Shown piece by piece: positions 36,601 to 46,000 of a stretch of 64,000 nucleotides of DNA (its first letter is position 1; the number at the start of each line of letters is the position of its first letter). The translations under genes and the position numbers were made by a program. Below the pieces are notes generated by a model that ran no database searches, was not told where the DNA came from, and saw only the letters and a list, made by a program, of their open reading frames with translations. The stretch is from Tetraselmis striata (Eukaryota > Chlorophyta > Chlorodendrophyceae > Chlorodendrales > Chlorodendraceae), in contig VCJN01001732.1 of the NCBI GenBank assembly GCA_006384855.1, forward strand, positions 1-64,000, in the 5' to 3' direction.

Positions 36601-38495
36601 CCCGCATCAATTAATTAGGCGCATAACTTATAATGCTGTAATGTATGACACAACTACCCATGCTTATCATGCCACAAGTAATGATGTCATTCTCACACCA
36701 CTTGGAAAGGACAAGCAACGCATGGGGACCAAGGCCCCGCCAACGATCAATGCCATCATGTCATAATGTTGGGACTCTCAGTACCTCGTACAGTCCTGTG
36801 GTGTGGTCGTCGGCCATGTTCAGACCGGTATACGAGCTCTACAATATCGGACGATGACATTCAAGCCCGATCGGCATCTTATTCGAGCTTGCTATCTCAA
36901 CATGGTTTCGGAGCTAAGGTGGCAAGCCTGTATGGCAGCAGACCCGGGTCCGACATTTAAGGCATTTCAAGATTTCATGGGTTCCCATCTTCCGCTATAT
37001 CCGGTGTAGGACTGATTCGTAGCTCTGGTGACACGATCATTGATTCCCCAAAATTCTCCTACATCCAGGCTCAAGTGAGGATGATTTTGGCTTCTATGGC
37101 TCAGGTCCTAGGATATCTACCCAGACTTTCCTGTCCTCCCTCTCCTCGGAGCCATGAGGGGCGTTGGGACAGTGCCTCGTACAGTCCTGTGGTGCGGTCC
37201 TAGCCCCGGTTCAGATGGGTATACAAGCTCTACAATATCGGACGATGACATCCAAGCCCGATCGGCATCTTTTTCGAGCTTGTTATCTCAACACATACTA
37301 AGTATGTCATAAATGCTTCCGCTTATGGCACATATAAACAGCTTATGTGTGTCATGGCACAAGGATCCCCCCTGGGGGCGGGACTCGTCCGTGTAGCCAT
37401 ACACACGCACACACAGTCCTTGGGAACCCCGCGGAGTGCGATCTCCTCCAAGCAGACACAAACATGAACTCGTGCAGGCCGCTACACATGTTGTCCTCTC
37501 CCCGGTCCAGCGTGTTGGTCCGGGGGGGGGGGGGGGGGGCATTGTTATCCACCCAGGCGGGGGGGCGCCGGCATCGCGCGGGCGTGCTGAGCTCAGCGCC
37601 GAGTTTGGTCCCCTCCCCCTTGGGCGTGACCCCAACAGGACCTGGGCGCCGCCGCCACCAGCTTCAGCTGCCACGAGTTTGTGGGCTCCACCATCATCCG
37701 CCCCAAGCCCGGCTGCAACCTGTACACCGCCATCTTGAGGTTCCAGAGCCGCCGAGCCCTGGAGGTGCGCCCTCCCCCCCCCCCCCCCCCGCGGCGACCT
37801 AGGGCGGGGGAATTGTGTACTCGCCGGCTTCTCCCTGCTTGTCCCTGCCTATCCTTGGTGACCGGCCTCTGGGCGGCGGGTGGGCGCCCGGCGGAGGTGC
37901 CCGGCCCCGCGTGCTCGCGGTCCCTGATGGCGGGTGGTTTGGGTCCCAGGCGTGGCTGTCGTGCGAGGAGCGCAAGTACCTGGTGGCGGAGCTGCACCGG
38001 CTGACGATGAGCCCGGTGGAGGTGCGGGCCTCCACGCACAGCGCGCTGGAGCTGCTGATGAGCGGGCGCCGGACCCCCGCCGCCGCCGAGGAGAGCGCCG
38101 GGCCCGGCGGCTCCGCGGACGCCCGGGCGCCGCCCGCCAAGTTCAAGACGTGGCTCGTCATCCTGCTCAACCTCTACGCCAGCAGCCTGGCCACCGGCTA
38201 CCTCCTCAACGGCAGCGTGGCCGGCCTGCGCCTGCCCTGGGCCACGCTCGTCATGGTCTTCCTCAACGCCGCCATCATCAGCTACACCCTCGTGCCCTGG
38301 ACGTCCCGCCTGCTCAGCCGCTGGCTGGACCGGCCGCGGCCGGCCTGGTACCACCGCGCGCCGTGGAGGCACGCCTTCCCCCTCCGCTGGCTGTACGACG
38401 GCTTTTCCCGCGCGGAGCTGCACTTTATCGACGGCACGGCCGCGGGGCTGCTGGTGGCGTTCGCCGCGTCAGGGCAGATGGTGTTGCCGTACTAG
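33364..38495 (+). CDS. Membrane protein with two tandem antibiotic-biosynthesis-monooxygenase (ABM)-type modules
   Basis: Nine exons: 33364-33621, 33949-34033, 34251-34374, 34535-34895, 35325-35435, 35613-35861, 35935-36102, 37639-37764 and 37950-38495. All join in phase to 675 aa. Module 1 has an ABM-like ferredoxin fold (VALHIVHK, VPIKRRKLYEQWIQEFIV, GWEGYQGTLMYRPE) followed by two hydrophobic segments (about residues 222-275). Module 2 repeats this: GPISIIVSHHVHPDKFAEFE, FVGSTIIRPKPG, AILRFQSRRALE, AWLSCEERK, then FKTWLVILLNLYASSLATGY and a second helix near 590-612. The layout matches bacterial ABM-plus-two-helix proteins (COG3224 type), here duplicated and joined by an Ala/Gly-rich linker. 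Function is unknown; an oxygenase or heme role is only family inference. Exon 1 seems to end at a GC donor. Intron 7 hosts a 1.2-kb repeat. Confidence 0.82.
33631..33676. repeat. Poly-C tract just after a 5' splice site
   Basis: A near-pure C run of about 46 bases begins within ten bases of the inferred end of exon 1 of the ABM gene. Confidence 0.95.
36320..37560 (+). repeat. Dispersed repeat family R2, copy 1, inside an ABM-gene intron
   Basis: 36,320-36,775 and 37,325-37,560 match the reverse complement of 39,225-39,895 in the same order. Shared strings include gtgcggccggcat, ttggacccgcnaaccc, gctgtaatgtatgacacaa, ggaaaggacaagcaacgc and gcaggccgctacacat. The middle (36,776-37,324) is absent from the other copy. 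The element family is unknown and no coding capacity is seen. Confidence 0.8.
36775..37292 (+). repeat. Direct repeats of about 130 bp within the extra segment of R2 copy 1
   Basis: 36,775-36,905 and 37,160-37,292 share cctcgtacagtcctgtggtg, then ctctacaatatcggacgatg and gcccgatcggcatctt. They lie about 385 bp apart and bracket most of the segment missing from R2 copy 2. Confidence 0.85.
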
Positions 38496-38511
38496 GTGCT
38501 GCCCTACCGTT

Positions 38512-39042
38512 TCTGAAGAGATCATGAGGCAAAATGTGTTGGGAACCTCACAGGAAGGCGCTTCCAGGGGTGTGCAGGAGAAGTCCCGCCACTGAGTAAC
38601 AGCGGTGTCGGTGAAGACGCCGCTGCACTCTCCGGAGCGGATGGGCGAGAGATGCTGAAAACACTCACTGTTGTGAGGGACAGCCCCCGCCGCCCCCCTA
38701 CTTGCTTACAAACGCGCCGCGTTTCTTGACAGCCCCGGGAGCAGCCCCAGGTCTGCTGGCAGTTGGGTCCGCTCACGGATCCAACCACCAATTACGAATC
38801 ATTGTAACTATATATTTTTCTGATATTTCTTGGTCTTGAGCTTCTGTTGCCTCATCCTTCATCTCTGCAGAAAACCGATGTGGCCCTGGCCCCCAGGCCA
38901 CCACCAAAGCTGCCTTTTTGAAGAGATCATGAGGCAATGTGTTGGTGACCTCACAGAGGGGCGCTTACAGGGGTGTGCAGGAGAAGTCCCGCCGCTGAGC
39001 AACAGCGGTGTCGGTGAAGACGCCGCTGCACTCCCATTGGTC
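38512..39042 (+). repeat. Direct duplication of about 125 bp
   Basis: 38,512-38,636 and 38,918-39,042 share gaagagatcatgaggcaa, ggggtgtgcaggagaagtcc and cagcggtgtcggtgaagacg. The first copy begins just after the ABM-gene stop, so it lies in the likely 3' UTR. Confidence 0.88.
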
Positions 39043-39224
39043 CAGTGAAGAGGTAGTTTAGAGGGCGGCGATGAGCCGTTGAACCTCGGTCGCAGACGTC
39101 TTGAAGTAGGCGCCCAGTGCGTCCTGACCGCACGCCCAGTGCCCGACGTGGGCAATGACCCGGGCGGACCTGTAGCGGTCGGACCTGACCCGGGCGGTCC
39201 CAACGCCACTGCGCTCTAAGCGCG

Positions 39225-39895
39225 CCCGGGTGGACAACAATGGGCCCCCCGGATCGACACGCTGGACTGGAGAGAGGAAAATATGTGTAGCGGCCTGCAC
39301 GCGCGCGTGTATTCTTGTCCTGCTGGAGGAGATGGCACTCCGCGGGGTTTCCAAGGAATGGGTGTGCGTGTGCGTGTGTGTGCCAGGGTACGCGCACGAG
39401 CCCCGCCGCCGGGGGGGATCCTTATGCCTGACACACATAAACCGAAGCGAATTACTTATGACATGACAACACTGCTGGTTGGCGGACGGGACCTTGGTCC
39501 CCGCGCGTTGCTTGTCCTTTCCAGGTAGTACGAGCATGACATCGTCACTCATGGCATGAACATAATTATTTGTGTCATACATTACAGCATAAGTAAGGTG
39601 GTATGCGCCAAATTAACTGTTGCGGTGTTTATGCTGGTATCAGTGTATTGTCATAACACAACATACCAAGCCACTGTAACATTTCATCGGGTTCGCGGGT
39701 CCAAAAATAATTCATTGGTTTGCAGCAACGAGTCGGAGCATACGTGCGGTGTTCGCTGTGTATTCTGATCAATTTCAAGTTGTTTCAATATAGCTTTCTC
39801 GCCTCAATCGGGGCAAAAATATGTACCACAAGCCCAAAGTGTGGTTACAATGTTTTGCACTGCTTTTGTTATATGCCGGCCGCACAAGTTTGTAT
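39225..39895 (-). repeat. Dispersed repeat family R2, copy 2 (inverted relative to copy 1)
   Basis: This is the reverse complement of the two outer parts of copy 1, without the 550-bp middle segment. It lies in the intergenic region between the ABM and TIR-ARM genes, so R2 copies 1 and 2 form a large inverted pair. Confidence 0.8.
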
Positions 39896-40213
39896 GCACC
39901 ACCGCTGCCCAGGATCAACACTGATTGTAAACAGGTCTTTGACCCGCAGTAAGCTTCGGTCGATAAGTAAGGCCGAATCCCGCAACCCCATAAGCTTGTT
40001 CTTCACCCTCCCTCGATCGTGCTGGTGGTGGCGGCAGAGTGTGGGAGCGACGAGGAAGACACATGCGGCGCGATGCTGCAGAAGGGCAGAGTGGGGGGGG
40101 AAAGATGTATTACACAGGTTTGCCGCAGGGGCGCTGGGCCTCCTGCGGTGGAGGGGGGGGAGGGCGCAGCGGTGGGCTGCGGGAGGCCTGGGAGCGTAGT
40201 AGTGCAGCGGTGG
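39896..40213. other. Downstream region of the TIR-ARM gene
   Basis: Likely 3' UTR and flank of the minus-strand gene. A TGTAA string occurs on the minus strand about 100 nt after the stop. Nothing else is seen. Confidence 0.35.
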
Positions 40214-42703
40214 CTAGGCAGAGATGGCCCTGATTGCGCCCTCTGCGCTGGTTTTGACAGAGGAATTTCCCGAGTGCTGTTTCAACGCCGACCTGAGGTC
40301 CGCCGGCAGCCCCAGCCGGCCCGCCTCCGCCTTGATGTCAGCATTGTTGGCGCACATGTTGCACAGCGCCGCGCAGGCCTCCTTCGCCACCGCAGCCGAG
40401 CCTGAGTGCTTCCGCAGTGCACTCTGCACCTCCGCCAGCAGCCCCAGCCGGCCCGCCTCCGCCGCGTTGTCATTGTTGATGCACATGATCCTCAGCGCCG
40501 CGCAGGCCTCCTTCGCCACCGCAGCCGAGCCAGAGTGCTTCCGCAGTGCGCTCTGCACCTCCGCCAGCAGCCCCAGCCGGCTCGCCTGCGCCCTGTTGTC
40601 ATTGTTGACGCACATGGCCCACAGCGCCCCGCAGGCCTCCTCCGCCATCGCAGCCGAGCCAGAGTGCTGCCGCAGTGCGCTCTGCACCTCCGCCAGCAGC
40701 CCCAGCCGGCCCGCCTCCGCCGCGTTGTCATTGTTGATGCACATGATCCTCAGCGCCGCGCAGGCCTCCTCCGCCACCGCAGCCGAGCCTGAGTGCTTCC
40801 GCATTGCGCTCTGCACCTCCGCCAGCAGCCCCAGCCGTCCCGCCTCCGCCTGGTTGTCATTGTTGATGCACATGTTGCACAGCGCCCCGCAGGCCTGCTC
40901 CGCCACCGCAGCCGAGCCAGAGTGCTTCCGCAGTGCGCTCTGCACCTCCGCCAGCAGCCCCAGCCGGCCCGCCTCCGCCTTGTTGTCTGCATTGTTGGCG
41001 CACATGTTCCACAGCGCCGCGCAGGCCTGCTCCGCCACCGCAGCCGAGCCGGAGTGCTTCCGCAGGGCGCTCTGCACCTCCGCCAGCAGCCCCAGCCGGC
41101 TCGCCTGCGCCTTGTTGTCAGCATTGTTGACGCACATGTTCTTCAGCGCCCCGCAGGCCGCCTCCGCCACCGCAGCCGAGCCAGAGTGCTGCCGCAGTGC
41201 GCTCTGCACCTCCGCCAGCAGCCCCAGCCGGCCCGCCTCCGCCTTGTTGTCAGCATTGTTGACGCACATGTTCTTCAGCGCCCCGCAGGCCGCCTCCGCC
41301 ACCGCAGCCGAGCCAGAGTGCTGCCGCAGTGCGCTCTGCACCTCCGCCAGCAGCCCCAGCCGGCCCGCCTCCGCCCTGTTGTCAGCATGGTTGACGCACA
41401 TGTTGCACAGCGCCCCGCAGGCCGCCTCCGCCACCGCAGCCGAGCCAGAGTGCTGCCGCAGTGCGCTCTGCACCTCCGCCAGCAGCCCCAGCCGTCCCGC
41501 CTCCGCCTTGTTGTCAGCATTAATGCCGCACATGTTTCTCAGCGCCCCGCAGGCCTGTTTTGCCACCGCAGCCGAGCCAGAGTGCTGCCGCAGTGCGCTC
41601 TGAATCTGCGGGAGGGTGAGGCTGCCGCTCTTGAGCGACGCCAACGCCTGTGCCTCTTGCGCGTTTCCATCCGCAGGGGGGCGTGTGTTGGTGCTGGCCG
41701 GTGCAGCAGCCGGTGGTGGCGCCCTCCGGGTGGCAGCGCTCTCGGGGCGTTTGGCTTTGAAGCGCCTGATGTTGGCCGTGGGCACTCGGGCCGCTTCCAT
41801 GTCGGCCTCTTCCACATACGCCAGGTCTTCGATGCATCTCAGCCCCTTCATCTGGACAGCCAGGCTCTCAACGAACTCGTCATCCATCCGGATGGTTTCC
41901 TTCAGAAAGACCCTCACGTCCGGCGCAATGATGTGGCCGCTGCCGGTGCGATTGGCGGCAGCGGCAGTGGCTCCAGGCTGCGTCCTGGGACCTGTGAGCG
42001 ACGGGGATGAGTCAGTGCCAGTGGGGACAAGTGTCAGCGCTCAACCCAGGAACTGGCTTAGAGCCCGGCCGGGGGGGGAGGGGGGGGGGGATCCTTGCAT
42101 CGCGGCCAACAGTTCGTAATGCGTTGGGGGTAGATTGTTTGTGCGGGGGCGGGAGGAGAAGGTAGGGCAGAGACGCAAACCTTCCGGGTCAGGGTTCCTC
42201 GGGCCCAGCCAGGGGGTGACGATTTTTAGCAGCGTGTCCCGGAGTCGACGCTCAAGCTGCTCCTCGGAGAGCTGGTCCAGGTCTGTCAGATCCACGTACA
42301 GGCTGCCTCCAAGCGCCATCATATTGTCCCTCCACTCTTTGGGATTCAGCATCTCTCTCTCCATCACGACAGCCACCATTCTCGCCCTGCCTTTATAGTT
42401 CAGTGCGAGCTCATACTCATACTGGCAGTTGTCGTGGGAGTCACCGCCGACGACCTTGTCGTGGTAGCGCTTCGTGACGAATACTACGACCCCTTTGGAT
42501 CGACCGATTCCCTTTGCCATTTCTTTATGAAGGTTCGCCCTCAGCTCGTGGGCGTCTATCCAAGGCTTGAGGCCCAGCCTGCTGGAGAGCACGCGGCCCA
42601 CTCGCAGGACGCGTTCATGGTTTCTCCCGTCGACGCCCCAGTCGTGCGAGAGGAACAAATCGTGCCCGCCCCCCTCCGGGATGCTCGCCGCCGAAGAGGC
42701 CAT
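40214..42703 (-). CDS. TIR domain - SAM-like domain - armadillo-repeat protein
   Basis: Two exons, 42703-42181 and 41991-40214, join in phase (GT-AG) to 766 aa. Residues 14-155 form a TIR domain: HDLFLSHDWG, LKPWIDAHELR, GVVVFVTKRYHDKV, DNCQYEYELAL and ARMVAVVME. E96 sits where TIR NADases place the catalytic glutamate (inference). Residues about 200-254 look like a SAM-type helical bundle (RVFLKETIRMDDEFVESL, CIEDLAYVEEADME). From about residue 300 there are 11 near-identical armadillo-like repeats of 43-44 aa with core VQSALRQHSGSAAVAE, CGALxNMC and NNADNKAEAGR. The same three parts make up SARM1 but in the opposite order. An ATG at 42760 could extend the N-terminus but overlaps the likely start of a LINE, so 42703 is preferred. 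Likely role: NAD-dependent signalling or immunity. Confidence 0.85.
40217..41620 (-). repeat. Coding tandem array, 11 units of about 129-132 bp (armadillo repeats)
   Basis: Unit boundaries recur every 129 or 132 nt, and silent positions are largely conserved as well as amino acids. This indicates recent amplification or gene conversion. The opposite strand is also open for more than 1.3 kb as a by-product of the repeated composition. Confidence 0.93.
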
Positions 42704-42769
42704 CGCAGCCGGCGCAGTAGGCTGCTGGCACATGCTGCCGGTTACGCTGCTGCGCGGCATAGGGTCCGG

Positions 42770-42997
42770 ACACTAGTACGTAATAACCGCCGCCGCCAGA
42801 GGGAGCGGGCCGTGCTAAAAGCGGTTCAGGATTTTAAGAAGGGTGGTGGGAGACGGGAGTTCTGGAAGTGGGCGCGCTCTCTCCGTAAGGGGCAGGGTTC
42901 ATTCGAGGGCGCGAACGACCAGCCAGTACGCGATCCGGTATCGGGGGTACTTCATACCGAGCCGGGCGAAATCAATGCGTGCTGGGCGCGGCACTAT
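42770..42997 (+). mobile_element. LINE copy C, left part (split by a nested retroelement)
   Basis: This part encodes the linker before the RT domain (RRQRERAVLKAVQDFKKGGG through EPGEINACWARHY). Its last 13 bp (42,985-42,997) recur at 48,848-48,860, where the same LINE reading frame continues (ARHYRELLRDPHPLAQR). The left boundary is approximate and no target-site duplication of copy C itself was found. Confidence 0.8.
42985..42997. repeat. 13-bp target-site duplication, left copy (pair at 48,848-48,860)
   Basis: ggcgcggcactat is identical on both sides of the nested retroelement and occurs once in the reconstructed LINE frame. This is direct evidence of insertion. Confidence 0.92.
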
Positions 42998-43083
42998 TGA
43001 ACTTTTTGGTTACAGGGAGAGCGTCCGGAGAATGCACGCAAAGTACTGGGGGAGGAAAAAGCCTACATTTAAGCAGAACCCTC

Positions 43084-46000
43084 TTAGCGCCGGGCCGCGG
43101 GGCCCGGGGATGCGGCAGGTAATTGACGGCCGGCCGGCCTAAAAGATCTTCCGCCGAAGCCGAAGGGACGGCTTCCGGTGTGCCGACAGAGATATTCGGC
43201 GAGAAATATGTGCAGAGCCACAGAAAGCTTCGCAGTCCACTTCCGTATCCAGTGGGCAACCAGGGCGGCTGGCCGGAGCTCACGCCACGAGGGGGGTTGC
43301 TTTAGGTGGCCGCTTGCGATGCCGCGCTCCGCAAGCTCCTTGAGTAGAGCGAGCAGGTGCTCGCCCAGACGCCCGCCCTCCTCGACGACGCACGGGACGA
43401 AGCGGTGTCGCCTTGCCACGGGCTGGGACGAGCAGGCGTCAACCCTAAACTTGGTTTGCTCGCGCAAGCGCGCCGCGTAGCCGGGTTGGACCGCGACTTG
43501 CGCCGCGATGGAGTTGCGGAAGACGCCTGTGACAGCAGCGTCTAGCACAAGGTGCACCCCCGGCCCCATGTAGTCAAGTTGCACCACGTCTCCCGGGCGC
43601 GTAGCGTCCGCGGAACGGAGGCCGCGCACCTCCGTTAGGACAGAGTCGCGCGGGGCCCCGGCCTCGTGCAAGATGGATACCATGGTAGTGGCGATGCGCG
43701 CGTGAACCTTGTGCCACGCGCCGGCGCGTGGGCAGCGCACAATGTGCCGCTCAAGTGCTTCGTCAGTGGCGCCGGGGGATAGGTCGCAGTGTGGGCACGA
43801 GTCCTCGAGCCCGAGCGGGCTGTCGCCGAGGGCGGCGATGCCGCAGCACTTGCGCAGCGCGACGCGGTACGGTTCAGGTTCCACAGCGTAAGCCGCGGGA
43901 GTGTCGGAGGTTAGGTATGTGACGCTCCCGTGGCCAGACTGGGACAGTAGGCGTATGCGCTCGGGCAGTGTGGCGGTTTTGTACAGGTCGAAGAAGACGC
44001 GCCACTTGCGCGTGTGCGACAGAACAGCGGCGACCTTCCGGAGGCCTTTTGCTTCGTCGATTGCGGAGTTCAAGGAGGGCAGCTCGCCGAGGGTGAGCCT
44101 GGGGGGCAAATCAAGCGTACCGGTAGTGGTGTCGCCGGCTCTGTCGACCGGGTTGCCGACCGGCGCCACGGTAGAGGCCATGTCTGTTTCCCACGGCTGG
44201 AAAGAGTCTTCTCTGTCTTGGCTGGCCTGCCACGCCCGACGTAGTGCGGCGGCCCATGGCAGGGAGGAAGTCTCCGGGTTCGCTAGCTGCTGAATCAGCC
44301 GGGGCGCCAGGAGTCCGGGCATCTTGCGTAGGCGCTCGGCCAGAGGCCCAGCGAGGGCGAAAAAGGCCCCGAGGTGCTGCTCGTGCGACTCGTGAACTAG
44401 TGAGTCGACAGCGATACCACCGAGCATTGTGGATAGTCCGGTGCGCATCAAACTTAGGCTAGCCGCTGTCTCGTCGCCAGTGAGATCCATAATGTGCGCG
44501 AGCGTGGAGCGTACCGCGGCATCTCTCTCGAGCATAAACTCAGCAAGCGACTCGGGCGGTAAGCCTCGCAGCAGGTGTGCGAAGCGCTTGACGCCGCACA
44601 CTTGCACGAGGCGCAGGGACGCGTGAATGTGGCCCGCATCAGCTATCTCGCGCGCCATAAGTAGGATGGCGTCTTGTCGCGCGGCAGGCCGCCGGAGTGC
44701 GTCGCGCACGAAGGTGGGGTCAAGCTTGCGATGGCGCGGCACCCCCAGGCAGCGGCGGAAGCCCGTGACGAGGTGGGGTAGGACAGCGGGGTCCCTGGCG
44801 CGCGAGAAGGCGGCGGCGTCCAGGGATCCAGAGGGCGGGCAGGGAGGGGGGGAAGGCGCGCCTGCGGCTCGGGGGAGGAGGCCCTCCCACTCGCCTATGG
44901 CGGCGCCGTGTTCCGCAGGCGCAAACGCCACTTCCGTCTTGTCGGGGCCCCAGGAGATCGATAGCCCAACTGCCGCTAGGGCAGGCTGAGCTGAGTGTAG
45001 AGCAAGCGCCGTGCCAAGCGCCGTGCCTAGGAGGTGCAGGTCGTCGGCAAATGCGAGGCCGAGGCCGCCCATACCCAACTTCGCAGTGATAGCATCAAAG
45101 ACAGGGCCAACGGTGAGACAAAAAAAGAAGGTGGCGAGCGGGCAGCCTTGGCGAATGCCGCGCAGCTGTGTAAGCACAACTGTCGGCGCGTCGCCGTCGG
45201 ACTCGTGGTCATACAACCAGTTCTCCGAGGGGCCAGCGTATAGCATGTCGAAGAGGGGCAGCAAGGAATGCAGGGCTGGGTCGGCGACCAGGCGCCTCCG
45301 TATGGCGCGCCGGTCGGTCATACCGTAGGCATTGGAGGCGTCGATGGATGACGCAGCGAGCCGATCGTCCATCTCCATGGCGACCTGTATTACCCACTGG
45401 ATCATGTCCGTGCCGGCCGGAGTGCTTAACGCAAATTGCGATGGGCCGACAGCACGGGCTACGTGGTCGCGGATAGTCCACATGGCTGCCGAGGAGGCCA
45501 CTCTAGTTAGAGCGGAGCTGAAGCCGATGGGCCGAATGGGTGGGCGGTAGGGGCTGTTCTGCGCCTCGGCCTGCCCTCGCAGATCGCCTCGCGCCTCTTC
45601 GTCCTTCTTCCACAAGGGAATGAGGGTCGAGGAGGACAGTAGCTGCTTGACGCGGTCGGAGACGTTACCAGAGCACACAACGGTCATAAAGCGAGCCATG
45701 GACTGCAGGGTATCATAGTCATCAGACAGATCACGTAGGTGGTCGACTCGCCAACCATCGCGATGGCAAGCCGAGTCGGCTGGCGCTCGCTGGAGCACGC
45801 CGTGCAAGTCATCGGGGCTGATGGTAATAGGGGGTATGTCATCTGGCTCGGGCGGGGGGAGCAGGCCGGATGGGTCGTCAGCTGCAGGGGGAGGAAACAG
45901 CCGGCGCAGCTCGTCGATGTTCTCTGCGGACGGTTCCGCAACGCCGTGGTTCTCGGCAAGCGCTGCGGCGTCGCGGAACCGACCGACGCGAATGAGTCGC

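Noticed and set aside
40224..42010. Long plus-strand open frames opposite the armadillo array
   Set aside because: They mirror the repeated composition of the real minus-strand exon, show no domain, and the minus strand has the conserved armadillo pattern.
42434..42760. Plus-strand extension of the LINE frame into the TIR gene
   Set aside because: The opposite strand carries an unmistakable TIR domain; the LINE frame is merely open by chance across it.
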